A stretch of 41,278 nt of DNA from Fidelibacterota bacterium. Lineage in GTDB: Bacteria; Fidelibacterota; Marinisomatia; Marinisomatales; JABMOV01. Each line of letters begins with the position of its first letter. The first letter of the stretch is position 1. Positions 18,001 to 26,500 of this stretch are shown in pieces. The translations under genes were made by a program, and so were the position numbers. The stretch lies in NCBI GenBank assembly GCA_013203145.1, contig JABMOV010000069.1, forward strand, positions 1 through 41,278, in the 5' to 3' direction. The notes below the pieces were generated by a model that did not search any database, was not told the origin of the DNA, and was given only the letters and a program-made list of their open reading frames with translations.

Positions 18001-18768
18001 TAATGTAAAGATTTTATTAAAGGCATTTGGTTTATCAGAAACCACGTTATGTCTTAATATCTCTAAAAAACGGTTGAATATAAAACTGCTGTCCTCCTGT
18101 CTTAGCACTTTCAAATCTTTTTTGGTGAGAGCCTTGTTTTTGTATTCATATGGGGCAACCCAACTTTCAAAGATACCATTTGTCTTGGGCAGTTTGTTCC
18201 AACGCTCGTAGAAGTCCTTTACATTTCCAACCTGTCTGTAATCTTCCTCAATCTTAATAATTATATTGCGATACTTGATTTCATCCCCGTCAAGTTCTGA
18301 GGCGTATAACATCAACAAATCAGTATTTTTATCTTGCTGGAAGTAGGTAAAAAGTTGTCCTCCGTCTTTTTCTGTTTTTTTTAATTCTTTTTCAAATTCT
18401 GCTCCCCAAGTTTTACATTCAATCATTAAGTATGCAGAATCATCTTCACGTGCGACTAAGATGTCTAGCCGTCCGCTTGTTCCATGACCGGAAGGATAAG
18501 TTTTTTCTAATGTGATGTTTTTTGGTTTATATCCTTTTTTAAGCAACCGATCGACACATTCTAAAACTACCCAGTTCTCGGCTTGGGCAAAATTTTGTGT
18601 AGTTTTACTCTCAGCTTTTATTTTGTTTCCATAGTTGAAAACTTCTTTTTCAAAATTAATTTCAACGCAGTATTCATCGCAATCGGGGTACTTCTTTTGA
18701 TAAATTCCTGATGTATTTTCTTTTGGAAGAAAGCCAAGATATTTGATAAGGTTTTTATACTGCATCAT
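15028..18768 (-). CDS. Single-chain restriction-methylation-specificity enzyme (Type IIG/IIB, AloI-like)
   Basis: The 1246-residue polypeptide carries all three restriction-modification functions. A PD-(D/E)xK nuclease lies at the N-terminus (GRLDILVAR with D102, and IECK at 116-119). An HsdM-type adenine methyltransferase has motif I DYAAGSGHF near 439 and motif IV SNPPYS near 555. The C-terminal third, from about 870, is an HsdS-like specificity part with two target recognition domains. Each ends in the conserved junction (IPLPPKDIQENIV and IPLPSLPDQKQIV) plus a coiled coil. There is no helicase domain, so it is not Type I. Length and order resemble AloI/PpiI-type enzymes that recognise split sites. 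It begins six bases after its likely regulator ends. Confidence 0.88.
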   Translation of the reverse strand: MMQYKNLIKYLGFLPKENTSGIYQKKYPDCDEYCVEINFEKEVFNYGNKIKAESKTTQNFAQAENWVVLECVDRLLKKGYKPKNITLEKTYPSGHGTSGRLDILVAREDDSAYLMIECKTWGAEFEKELKKTEKDGGQLFTYFQQDKNTDLLMLYASELDGDEIKYRNIIIKIEEDYRQVGNVKDFYERWNKLPKTNGIFESWVAPYEYKNKALTKKDLKVLRQEDSSFIFNRFLEILRHNVVSDKPNAFNKIFTLFLCKIVDENRNDEEELHFQWLEGKDDHISFQKRMTDLYNKGMLELLEKKVTDVSDSEFDKRFKQVEERYKEEFKAILTEIRLKKNNEFAIKEVYDDASFQENAKVVKEIVELLQDYKIRYNYRQQFLSDFFELLLTTGLKQESGQFFTPVPIARFIIKSIPLREIAELKIQQGNKNDLLPLIIDYAAGSGHFITESMEEVQKYIDSIDENKYSPTTKKAIKGWQDVQFDWAEKYIYAIEKDYRLVKTAKVSCYLHGDGLAKVVHGDGLGDFSTSTEFKDLLKETDRTYPQDNKQFDIIISNPPYSVSAFKGTIMEKERATNAFELYPRLTDQSSEIECLFVERTKQLLKDGGVAGIILPSSILSNTGIYTQTREIILKYFEIVAIAKLGSSTFMATGTNTVTLFLRRRNNADAINIKAVADKFFVNLQDVTINGIENPVRKYLAHVWVGLAFDDYASLIKKQPNAAIQQHEIYREYQKKIKGKNEKDKWDAILELEQEKLFYFILASPQKLVLINTGKKIEEKQFLGYEFSYRRGSEGIHPIQRRKTIDDCTQLYDANSFTNPQKASTYIYKAFNGDFDAEIPESLQKNISHLNLVDMLTFDRVDFEKNISLSTKKKVKIKSKFEEYRLSEILVELQSGNRPKGGVGEYKSGIPSLGGEHIGLDGNILSSNIKFIPEVYFKNSKQGVLKDLDILICKDGALTGKVALFKKEIFPYDLGMINEHVFILRTQYELTQKYLFSFLFSINGQYLLKANITGQAQGGLNRENLLNIQIPLPPKDIQENIVTEIEVLEGIEKRAKEEIDKLNNDLTFQFNKINLYDKVPLESISENLDKLRKPVTKGYREHGEIPYYGASGIVDYVSDYLLDDYVLLISEDGANLKERTTPIAFTAQGKIWVNNHAHILRFSNKETHKLVELYLNKTDISEYITGQAQPKLNQQNLNIIKIPLPSLPDQKQIVSEIERIEVPINKLKNKIEAIPQQKEAILKKYLE

Positions 18769-18774
18769 TAACCC

Positions 18775-19098
18775 TTAAAACTCAATACTACTTTGTTTTG
18801 CATTTTTTGCCTTAAAATATTTAACAGCTTCTTCTGCAACAGCAAAAACATTATCAGGACAATTGTTATGATAGGCTTCACGAGCGAACTTATCAGCATA
18901 GTATAGCTCTTTTATTTTCTTAATATCCAATTTAAATATCTCAGCAAGAACACCAAGTCTTGAAGCACTCAGCTGTTTATTATCATTCTCTATCCTGCTG
19001 ATTGCAGTAGAATTAATACCAAGTTTTGCCCCAAAATCTGTTTGAGTCCAATTGCGTTTTTCTCTTTCTGTCTTTATAAAGGAACCAAAACTTGTCAT
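18775..19098 (-). CDS. XRE-family regulator of the R-M enzyme
   Basis: The 107-residue protein has an N-terminal helix-turn-helix of the XRE/Cro type (FIKTEREKRNWTQTDFGAKL, then GINSTAISRIEN) at about residues 7-60. A short C-terminal tail has no clear domain. It lies directly before the restriction-modification gene on the same strand, as controller proteins do, and may delay restriction until the host DNA is methylated. A possible promoter box, TATATTTG, lies about 30 bases upstream (19128-19135, minus strand), but no matching TTG is at the right distance. The controller role is inferred from position. Confidence 0.75.
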   Translation of the reverse strand: MTSFGSFIKTEREKRNWTQTDFGAKLGINSTAISRIENDNKQLSASRLGVLAEIFKLDIKKIKELYYADKFAREAYHNNCPDNVFAVAEEAVKYFKAKNAKQSSIEF

Positions 19099-19302
19099 TT
19101 TAGAATTTTACCAAATTTCACTTGACCCAAATATAGCAATATTGATGGAATTATATATATAGAAATTCTTTAAAGACTTTATTCGCATAAAGATAATAAT
19201 TAACGTGTTTGATATGAAGGCTGAAATTCGATAAGCTACAGAGATGTATTATTTTCATCGGTAAGAAATTATTTCTAGAAATACATCTATTAGGTTTAAC
19301 TT

Positions 19303-19326
19303 TATTTAAAAAGATTCATTCTGGGT
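19303..19326. repeat. Right direct repeat of the R-M island, end of the GRE gene
   Basis: This is the other 24-base copy. It covers the last six sense codons and the stop of the glycyl radical enzyme plus three bases beyond. It differs from 14978-15001 at two positions (G/A at the tenth and G/T at the fourteenth base). The gene stays intact because the inserted DNA begins just after its stop. Confidence 0.8.
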
Positions 19327-21771
19327 GCGATCAATGACTTCCTGTTGGAGATCTTCATTCATATCATTAAAGTAGTCGCTGTACCCAGCCATGCGAACCA
19401 GCAAATCTTTATAATCTTCAGGATGTTTTTGTGCCGCAAGCAATGTTGCAGTATCCACAATATTAAACTGAATATGATGACCACCTAATGTGAAATAGGT
19501 GCGGATGAGTTTCCCAAGTTTAGCAATATCTTCGTCACGTTTTAGTAAACTGGGCAAAAATCGTTGATTCAGTAAGGTACCACCAGATTTTACATGATCT
19601 ATTTTAGAAAGAGATTTTATCACCGCGGATGGTCCATGCGTATCGCATCCATGGGAAGGGGAAGTTCCATCAGAAATAGATTTCCCAGCAAGACGTCCGT
19701 TTGGCGTTGCACCCATTACTTTTCCGAAATATACATGACAGGTTGTGGATAGCATATTTAAATGATATTTGCCACCTTTGATATTGGGTTTACCATCAAT
19801 TATTTCCAATAAATCATTGTACACGCGAATGGCAATATCGTCAGCAAAATCATCATCGTTTCCAAAGAATGGAGTGCGATTTATAATGCGCTGTCGAAGC
19901 GCTTCTTCATTGTCGAAATTCTTTGACACAGCATTAAGCAACGTATCAATTGTGAAATTCTGTTTTTCAAAAACGTGCTTTTTTAACACCGATAAACTAT
20001 CCGTAACTGTACCAAGTCCTGTACACTGAATGTAATTCGTATTATAACGCGGACCACTATCATAATAGTCTTTTCCGTTTGCGATGCAATCTTCAATCAC
20101 TACAGAAAGAAATGGTGCAGGTGCATACTTGGCAAACATCCGATCAATATAATTACTAACCCGAATTTTCTGACCAATAATAAAATTTAGCTGATTTTTA
20201 AATGCTTTATATAACTCTTCAAAGGATTCGAAATCGCGCGGGTCTCCAGTTTTAATTCCGGCGACTTTACCGGTAACGGGATCAATCCCATTATTAATTG
20301 TGACTTCCAGAATTTTTGGTACATTCAAATATCCTGTGAGAAGATATGCTTCTTTCCCGAATGCGCCAACTTCAATACATCCACTGCATCCGCCTTCACG
20401 AGCATCTTCCAAGGATTTTCCTTGCCGAAGCATTTCGGATATATAGATGTCCGGATTGAATACGGATGGGTATCCGTGTCCCTGCCGTATGACTTTAGTC
20501 GCGGCATTGAGGAAACGATCCGGTGTCTTGGAACTGATGTGAACGGAATTCCCCGGTTGGAGAATATGGAGTTCTTCCACAATTTCTAATATAATATAGG
20601 AGATTTCGCTCACACCATTAGATCCGTCACCCTTCAATCCACCAATATTGATATTTGTAAAATCATTATAGGTGCCGCTTTCTTGGGCCGTGATGCCAAC
20701 TTTTGGTGGAGCCGGGTGATTATTCACTTTTATCCAGAAACAACTGAGCAATTCTTTTGCTTCATCTCTTGTTAGCGTACCGGCAGCAATTTCTTTTTCA
20801 TAAAATGGAGTGAGATGCTGATCAAAATGTCCAGGATTCATGGCATCCCAACCATTGAGTTCGGTGATAGTACCCAGGTGAACAAACCAGTACATCTGAA
20901 TGGCTTCCCAATAGGATCGTGGTGCGTGGGCAGGAACCCAACGACATATTTCAGCAATTGTTTTGAGTTCTTTTACTCGAATTGGATCAGTTTCTTTGGC
21001 GGCCATTTTATCGGCTAAATCTGCATGACGTTCAGCAAACACAATAGCAGCGTCACAAGCAATATCCAACGCTGTAAGTTGTTCAAATTTATCCGTGGCT
21101 TCAGGATCGTTGAGATAATCCAGTTTTTCAATTTCACCTGCGATCTCCTGTTTGAAGTCCAACATGCCTTTTTGGTAAATCTTGCCGTCAAGTGCCGTAT
21201 GACCGGGCGCGCGTTGTTCCATGAATTCGGTGAATAGTCCCGCTTCGTAGGCCGCTATCCATTCTTGAGGCACATGATTAAAGATGCGTTCACGCTGGGT
21301 TTTACCTTCCCAATATGGGATGATTTCTTTTTCGTACCGATCAATATCTTTCTGGCTAATAGTATAACGTTGCTGTTCACGGGAATTCAATACATGAAGA
21401 TCTTCTACGGTGTGACAGGTGAGTTCAGGAAAAGTGGGGACAGATTTTGGGGCTGGGCCACGTTCACCGATAATTAGTTCATTAGCACCCAAATATATCG
21501 TTTTCTCTTTACAGATTTCTAAAAACGTACGAGCACGAAGTACTGGAATGGAGTACTTTCCATAATTTTCTTTGTAGAACTCTGTTTCGATAAGGGCACG
21601 TTCAATGGATACAGATGGCTCAGTCTCAAAACTTAATTTGCGAAGACGCTGAATGCGATCATTCATACCGGGACCAATTTTATTCGTATTCTTGTTATAA
21701 TAATTCCCTTCCGATTCAGCGGGGCGTTCGGGAATCAAGTCAGGTATTTTTTGTTGATTAATTGTTGCCAT
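19306..21771 (-). CDS. Glycyl radical enzyme, trans-4-hydroxy-L-proline dehydratase (HypD)-like
   Basis: The 821-residue protein carries the glycyl radical loop VRMAGYSDYFND with the radical Gly at 796. The catalytic Cys is in GGCSGCIEVGAFGKEAY near 465, with the general-base Glu two residues on. Long stretches recall C. difficile HypD: EFMEQRAPGHT, YWFVHLGTITELNGWD, NNHPAPPKVGIT, and LLNQRFLPSLL near the end. HypD dehydrates hydroxyproline to pyrroline-5-carboxylate under anaerobic conditions. No ProC reductase is visible nearby. The first 35 residues go beyond the usual family start, but an AGGG binding site supports the first ATG. Other dehydratase specificities cannot be ruled out. Confidence 0.8.
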   Translation of the reverse strand: MATINQQKIPDLIPERPAESEGNYYNKNTNKIGPGMNDRIQRLRKLSFETEPSVSIERALIETEFYKENYGKYSIPVLRARTFLEICKEKTIYLGANELIIGERGPAPKSVPTFPELTCHTVEDLHVLNSREQQRYTISQKDIDRYEKEIIPYWEGKTQRERIFNHVPQEWIAAYEAGLFTEFMEQRAPGHTALDGKIYQKGMLDFKQEIAGEIEKLDYLNDPEATDKFEQLTALDIACDAAIVFAERHADLADKMAAKETDPIRVKELKTIAEICRWVPAHAPRSYWEAIQMYWFVHLGTITELNGWDAMNPGHFDQHLTPFYEKEIAAGTLTRDEAKELLSCFWIKVNNHPAPPKVGITAQESGTYNDFTNINIGGLKGDGSNGVSEISYIILEIVEELHILQPGNSVHISSKTPDRFLNAATKVIRQGHGYPSVFNPDIYISEMLRQGKSLEDAREGGCSGCIEVGAFGKEAYLLTGYLNVPKILEVTINNGIDPVTGKVAGIKTGDPRDFESFEELYKAFKNQLNFIIGQKIRVSNYIDRMFAKYAPAPFLSVVIEDCIANGKDYYDSGPRYNTNYIQCTGLGTVTDSLSVLKKHVFEKQNFTIDTLLNAVSKNFDNEEALRQRIINRTPFFGNDDDFADDIAIRVYNDLLEIIDGKPNIKGGKYHLNMLSTTCHVYFGKVMGATPNGRLAGKSISDGTSPSHGCDTHGPSAVIKSLSKIDHVKSGGTLLNQRFLPSLLKRDEDIAKLGKLIRTYFTLGGHHIQFNIVDTATLLAAQKHPEDYKDLLVRMAGYSDYFNDMNEDLQQEVIDRTQNESF

Positions 21772-21933
21772 GTTTTTCCCTGAAAATGTTGAGGAATTTA
21801 CAATGAAGATATTAAAGGAAAAGAATAGTGAGTCTTACTGGAACAAAATATTATGTGATCGTTAAATTTCCTATTATATGACTGGGAAACTGAACGATAT
21901 TTTCCATTCTTCTTAATTACATTAACGCGGTTT

Positions 21934-23712
21934 ATGAGAAAAATACTAACATTCCTATTTCCATTTTTGCTGTCAATTATTTTTGGGCAAGCTTATTCTA
22001 TCGAATCCATTGTCGAGGATATGGCCGCTCAACGGGATTCGTCCCGTTTATTATTTATCACACATCCTGGTGATTCGTCTCAAATCAATAGTCATAAAAG
22101 CAGATTTGGCGCCTGGGTTCGGGATACGTCTGCAAAAGTCACCGTTCAGGGGCGGGCAGTCAAAGTCTGGCCCAGTGGCGCGGTGGCAGATATGATTACG
22201 TTAGAGTCAGGATGGAATAGTGTACCCTTTTTTGTAGAATCAAAGTGGGGAATAGAAGAAACCATTATTCATGTTTTTCGTGATCTGGAATTAGAAGCAA
22301 CGCCAGAACGCCCTACGGTTATTTTGGATACTTTAATGAGTCCATCAACAAACCGGGCATATTATGGTGCCAATGAAATGAACGTGAGCTTTCACGGAAG
22401 TCCTGGCGGCAATGCGACATTCTACATAAAAGGACTTACATCAGAACCCTTTCCTATGAAAGAAACATCTTCTGGTATTTATTCCGGATTGTATCGCATT
22501 AAGGATACGGATAATGTTAATAGCCAAAAGGTCGTTTTTAAACTTAAAGGGAAAAGGGGATGGGCAAAGAAGAGGTCTTCTTCCGGAAGAATTTCTGTTA
22601 TTCCAAATTATCAACCCCGAGTAGCAAAAACAGCAATAGATCATACTCTAGTTCATTATGGTATCAATGGTGAAATTTTCATGGATTTACCTATTGGAGT
22701 TGAATTGGAATTAAAAGCGGATTTTGGATATTGGTGCAAAGTTGAAGCGGCTGAGGGTCATAGTGGTTTTGTTAGAAAATCCTCTTTAGAATTCCCCGTA
22801 AGTGGAGAAATACTAGATCGTGCTTATATAAACGGAATTTCTACAGATGAAGATACAAACTGGGTTTATCTCACATTTAACACATCGGAAAAAGTGCCTT
22901 TTGATATTACTCATCATTTAGAACCGAATCGCATTTCTGTAACATTATTTAGAACACATTTTCAAAATGAATGGTCAGCTTACCCGGAGAATAAAGACGT
23001 ATTAAACTATTTGGATTGGGTTCAGGTAGATGACTCTGCAATTCGTTTTGATTTTATTCTGTCTCATGAACAATCCTGGGGATTCTATGGTAAGTACAAC
23101 GGTAATCGATTTGTTCTAGCCTTACGCAAGCCACCAGTAATACTTGATAATTCTCCATTTCAAGGATTATCCATTGCCATTGATGCCGGTCATGGCGGTG
23201 ATCATAAAGGTGCTTTGGGCGCCACCGGACTCATGGAAAAAGATGTAAATCTTGTTTATTCATATTATTTGAAAGATATCCTTGAGAAAGAAGGAGCGAA
23301 AGTCATAATGACTCGTTCTGACGATACGACCATGGGATTATCGGAGCGCATGGATATTGCATTTGAAGAAAATACCCAGTTATTTTTGTGGATGCACAAT
23401 AATTCAACGGGTTTGATACGACATCCCGAAGAAATTAAAGGAGCCAGTACTTATTACACACCTCTGCAAGGACTGGAATTTGCACGCAGTATATATCCTT
23501 ATTTAACAAATTTGGGATTAGAGCCAGAAGGATTTGTACATCGTTCATATTATATGACAAGGCAAACATATATGCCCGTCATTCTTGTAGAAGGTGCATT
23601 TTTGTCAAACCCAGAGGATGAAATGTTTCTTATGAGTGACGAGAATCTGAGGAATTTAGCTCAAGCAGTAGCCGATGGATTGCGGGAAAGGCTTGTGGAA
23701 ATAGGAAATTAG
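21934..23712 (+). CDS. N-acetylmuramoyl-L-alanine amidase (Amidase_3) with large N-terminal part
   Basis: The 592-residue exported protein has a signal peptide ending in IIFGQ. The C-terminal amidase_3 domain starts near 413 with IAIDAGHGGDHKGA (zinc His), EKDVNLVYS (zinc Glu), MTRSDD, LFLWMHNNS (zinc His; the family has SIHxN) and VEGAFLSNPEDE (catalytic Glu). It cleaves the bond between muramic acid and the stem peptide. Residues 240-300 look like an SH3-type domain (GEIFMDLPIGVELELKADFG then YWCKVEAAEGHSGFVRKSSL). The N-terminal 230 residues are beta-rich and of unknown fold. It is transcribed away from the glycyl radical enzyme. Confidence 0.87.
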   Translation: MRKILTFLFPFLLSIIFGQAYSIESIVEDMAAQRDSSRLLFITHPGDSSQINSHKSRFGAWVRDTSAKVTVQGRAVKVWPSGAVADMITLESGWNSVPFFVESKWGIEETIIHVFRDLELEATPERPTVILDTLMSPSTNRAYYGANEMNVSFHGSPGGNATFYIKGLTSEPFPMKETSSGIYSGLYRIKDTDNVNSQKVVFKLKGKRGWAKKRSSSGRISVIPNYQPRVAKTAIDHTLVHYGINGEIFMDLPIGVELELKADFGYWCKVEAAEGHSGFVRKSSLEFPVSGEILDRAYINGISTDEDTNWVYLTFNTSEKVPFDITHHLEPNRISVTLFRTHFQNEWSAYPENKDVLNYLDWVQVDDSAIRFDFILSHEQSWGFYGKYNGNRFVLALRKPPVILDNSPFQGLSIAIDAGHGGDHKGALGATGLMEKDVNLVYSYYLKDILEKEGAKVIMTRSDDTTMGLSERMDIAFEENTQLFLWMHNNSTGLIRHPEEIKGASTYYTPLQGLEFARSIYPYLTNLGLEPEGFVHRSYYMTRQTYMPVILVEGAFLSNPEDEMFLMSDENLRNLAQAVADGLRERLVEIGN

Positions 23713-23901
23713 AAATCAGAGGTCAGTAGTTAGGTTTTAGTTTTCAGTTTTTCGAAACATTAACCGAATTATTTTCTCTTAAAACTTAAAACTTTAATCT
23801 TATACCTTAATTTCGTGTAACCGTACTTTGTCTCGTCCATCTATTGTATTAAAATTCACCCCCACTTTTTAACCAAAAAATATTTAAAAGGAGAAGCGAG
23901 T

Positions 23902-25767
23902 ATGTCGAAACATCAGTTTCAAACTGAAGTAAATCAATTACTGCATCTTATAATTCACAGTTTATATTCTCATAAAGAGATCTTTTTGCGCGAATTAGTA
24001 TCCAATTCATCTGACGCGTTAGATAAACTAAAATACCTCACTATCACCGACGATAATTTCAAATCCATGAAGTTTGATCCCCGTTTAGATATCTCTTTTT
24101 CTGAGGGCGACGTAAAGCGGTTGGAAATTGCCGATAATGGCATTGGTATGAATGAAGAAGATTTGGTGGAAAATCTTGGGACGATCGCTCGTTCAGGCAC
24201 AAAATCATTCATGAATAACCTTACCGGCGACGAACAGAAAGATTCCAATCTAATCGGTCAATTTGGTGTTGGGTTTTACTCCTCATACATGGTAGCTGAT
24301 AAAGTTGAAGTCCTCAGTCGGAAAGCCGGAGAAAAAGATGCTTATCGTTGGATAAGCGACGGTAAAGGCGATTATGAAATCTCCAAGGATGTCCGAAGCG
24401 AACCGGGTACAACTGTGATTCTTCATCTCAATGATAATGGAAGTGAATATGCCAATCGCTGGCAGATTCAGGAAACCATAAAAAAATATTCAAATCATAT
24501 CGCTTTCCCCATCTTTCTCCATTATATGGATACAGAATACGATAAAGATGGAAAAGAAAAAGATAAAAAACCAAAGACCGATCAGGTTAATGCTGCTTCT
24601 GCTTTCTGGAAACGTCCAAAAAGCGAATTAAAGGAAAAGGAATACAACGAATTCTATAAATCCATTTCCAATGATTTCGACGATCCATTGCATTATTTGC
24701 ATACGCAAGCTGAAGGAACCCTTGACTATACGACCTTATTCTATATCCCAAAGAAAGCACCCGTTGATCTGTATTATGCCGAATACAAACCAAGTGTAAA
24801 ACTATATGTTAATCGTGTTTTCATTACGGATGATGATAAAGAATTATTGCCATCATGGTTACGGTTTGTGAAGGGCGTTATTGATTCTGAAGATTTACCG
24901 CTGAATGTCAGCAGGGAAATCCTGCAACAAAACCGAATGCTTGCCAAGATCAAAAGCAACTCTGTTAAAAAAATCATCTCTGAATTGAAAGATTTAACCA
25001 AGGATGATAAAAAATACATCGAATTCTGGAAAGAATTTGGTCGCCCCATAAAAGAAGGTGTTTACCAGGATCATGACAATAAAGAAGCTTTACTTGATCT
25101 GATGCGCTTCAAATCATCGAAAGTGGATGGATATACTTCATTTGCTGATTATGTGGATAAAATGGTCGAAGATCAGAAATATATTTACTTCATCACGGGT
25201 GAAAATGAGGAAGCTCTACGTCATTCGCCTTTGCTTGAGCTCTATAATAAAAAGGGTATGGAAGTACTGGTCCTGAGTGATGAAATAGATGACATCATTA
25301 TGACAGGTATTACAAAATATAAAGATTGGGATTTGAAATCTGTAAACCGCAGTGATGCGGCAGAAGATTTGAAATCGGAAGATGATAAAAAGGACGAGAC
25401 CAATCTCAAACCTGTAATCAAAAAGATCAAAAAAGCCTTAGGTGATCGTGTAAAAGATGTTGTTGCATCCACTCGTTTAAGTGACTCGCCATCGTGCATT
25501 GTTGCTGATTCAAATGATCCCACTGCGCAAATGCAGGAAATGTTAAAAGCTATGGGACAGGCTTCAACCCAGGATGTAAAACCAATTCTTGAGATTAATC
25601 CGAATCATCCCATTGTGAAGAAAATGGTTGAAATGCGCAAATCAAAATCTTTTGATGATACATGCTTCTTATTGTATGAACAGGCGCTTCTGATTGAAGG
25701 AGTAAAATTGGAAAATCCGGCAGACTTTGTGAAACGTATGAATGCTGTAATGGAGCGAGCGTTATAG
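23902..25767 (+). CDS. htpG: Molecular chaperone HtpG (Hsp90)
   Basis: The 621-residue protein shows the GHKL ATPase motifs: FLRELVSNSSDALDKL (Asn), IADNGIGMNEEDL, LGTIARSGTKSF and GQFGVGFYSSYMVAD. The middle domain has NVSREILQQNR with the catalytic Arg. The C-terminal dimerisation part ends in AVMERAL. Length is normal. AAAAGGAGAAG precedes the start. The 189-base upstream gap holds no CIRCE-type repeat that I can see. A good terminator follows at 25827. Confidence 0.97.
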   Translation: MSKHQFQTEVNQLLHLIIHSLYSHKEIFLRELVSNSSDALDKLKYLTITDDNFKSMKFDPRLDISFSEGDVKRLEIADNGIGMNEEDLVENLGTIARSGTKSFMNNLTGDEQKDSNLIGQFGVGFYSSYMVADKVEVLSRKAGEKDAYRWISDGKGDYEISKDVRSEPGTTVILHLNDNGSEYANRWQIQETIKKYSNHIAFPIFLHYMDTEYDKDGKEKDKKPKTDQVNAASAFWKRPKSELKEKEYNEFYKSISNDFDDPLHYLHTQAEGTLDYTTLFYIPKKAPVDLYYAEYKPSVKLYVNRVFITDDDKELLPSWLRFVKGVIDSEDLPLNVSREILQQNRMLAKIKSNSVKKIISELKDLTKDDKKYIEFWKEFGRPIKEGVYQDHDNKEALLDLMRFKSSKVDGYTSFADYVDKMVEDQKYIYFITGENEEALRHSPLLELYNKKGMEVLVLSDEIDDIIMTGITKYKDWDLKSVNRSDAAEDLKSEDDKKDETNLKPVIKKIKKALGDRVKDVVASTRLSDSPSCIVADSNDPTAQMQEMLKAMGQASTQDVKPILEINPNHPIVKKMVEMRKSKSFDDTCFLLYEQALLIEGVKLENPADFVKRMNAVMERAL

Positions 25768-25826
25768 GAGCAGAATTCAGTTATCTGCTACCAGTTTTCA
25801 GTTAACGACACTCTGATATAAATATT

Positions 25827-25855
25827 AAACCCCGACAGAAATGTTGGGGTTTTTT
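25827..25855 (+). terminator. Rho-independent terminator after htpG
   Basis: AAACCCCGACA at 25827-25837 pairs with TGTTGGGGTTT at 25842-25852 around a short loop and is followed by T residues. It closes the htpG transcript. Confidence 0.85.
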
Positions 25856-25881
25856 GTTATCTAAATCACATTGTATTTATT

Positions 25882-25905
25882 TAATAGGACAAACATGTCC
25901 TATTA
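25882..25905. promoter_or_regulatory. Perfect palindrome, probable operator of the sulfur operon
   Basis: TAATAGGACA at 25882-25891 and TGTCCTATTA at 25896-25905 form a perfect 10-bp inverted repeat with a 4-base spacer. It sits just upstream of the -35 box at 25908, and the regulator gene is the next gene downstream. This fits an activator or repressor site, most simply for the MerR-type protein at 26027. It has no run of T and so is not a terminator. Confidence 0.6.
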
Positions 25906-25907
25906 TC

Positions 25908-25936
25908 TTGACATGCCATTAGTAACCTGGTAATTT
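25908..25936 (+). promoter_or_regulatory. Sigma70-like promoter for the MerR-SQR operon
   Basis: TTGACA at 25908-25913, 17 bases, then TAATTT at 25931-25936. Both boxes and the spacing fit a sigma70 promoter. The palindrome at 25882-25905 abuts the -35 box. The first gene starts about 85 bases downstream of the expected start point. Confidence 0.5.
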
Positions 25937-26026
25937 CTGCTGTATCAATAACAGAATATCTGCAATGAATGATGCAGAAAACAAGATTTACGGAGCCAAT
26001 GAACAAGAAATAAACGGTGGATGAAG

Positions 26027-26500
26027 ATGTCTGAAACAAACAAAATCGAAAATATTACTCCTGTCTACCCCTTAAGAGTAGCTGCTGAATTAACTGGAAC
26101 CTCAGTTTATACGTTGAGACAATATGTTGATCTTGGATTAATAATACCTTTTAAAACTGAATCAAATCGTCGACTTTACTCTCAAACAGATATTCAAAGA
26201 ATTCGCTGTATACGAAAATATATAGATGAATATGGACTCAATATCGCTGGTATTAAAGCCATGTTTGCCCAGGTACCTTGTTGGTTAATTCGTCCTTGCA
26301 GCAAAGAAGATCAAAAAAACTGTGATGCGTTTACTAATTCGCATTTGCCCTGTTGGCTAGTTAAAACTAAGGGTGAGATTTGTGAAAATGAGGAGTGTCG
26401 AACATGCAATGTTTATCAGCTCCCCAACCAATGTGTAGATATTAAATCTATTTTTAAAGTGCTTGAGAATTCTAATCAAATTTCGGAGAAAAAGTCATGA
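26027..26500 (+). CDS. MerR-type regulator with Cys-rich C-terminus
   Basis: The N-terminal winged helix of the MerR type spans about residues 15-75 (YPLRVAAELTGTSVYTLRQY, then LGLIIPFKTESNRRLYSQTD). The C-terminal half has eight Cys, which with one in the DNA-binding domain makes nine. It contains a repeated PCWL motif (VPCWLIRPC and LPCWLVKTKGEIC) and a CENEECRTC cluster. This suggests a metal, Fe-S or sulfane-sulfur sensor. An ATG six bases earlier (26021) is possible, but the GGTGG at 26016 fits the start at 26027 better. It overlaps the SQR-like gene by four bases, so it is probably autoregulated along with it. The ligand is unknown. Confidence 0.8.
   Translation: MSETNKIENITPVYPLRVAAELTGTSVYTLRQYVDLGLIIPFKTESNRRLYSQTDIQRIRCIRKYIDEYGLNIAGIKAMFAQVPCWLIRPCSKEDQKNCDAFTNSHLPCWLVKTKGEICENEECRTCNVYQLPNQCVDIKSIFKVLENSNQISEKKS

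Larger units (their letters stand above)
15002..19302. mobile_element. 4.3 kb restriction-modification island in the GRE-activase operon
   Basis: The island holds an XRE regulator and a single-chain restriction-modification enzyme. It is bounded by the 24-bp direct repeats 14978-15001 and 19303-19326. It sits exactly between a glycyl radical enzyme and its activase, which are normally neighbours. No integrase or transposase is inside. The boundaries and the insertion are read from the repeats; the mechanism is unknown. Confidence 0.7.

Noticed and set aside
15028..18768. Separate type I hsdR, hsdM and hsdS genes
   Set aside because: There is one uninterrupted frame with no helicase motif, so it is a single-chain Type IIG/IIB-like enzyme.
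19306..21771. Pyruvate formate-lyase or choline TMA-lyase
   Set aside because: A single Cys in the SGCIE active-site motif and long HypD-like stretches fit a dehydratase, not the CC motif of pyruvate formate-lyase. The choline-lyase context genes are absent.
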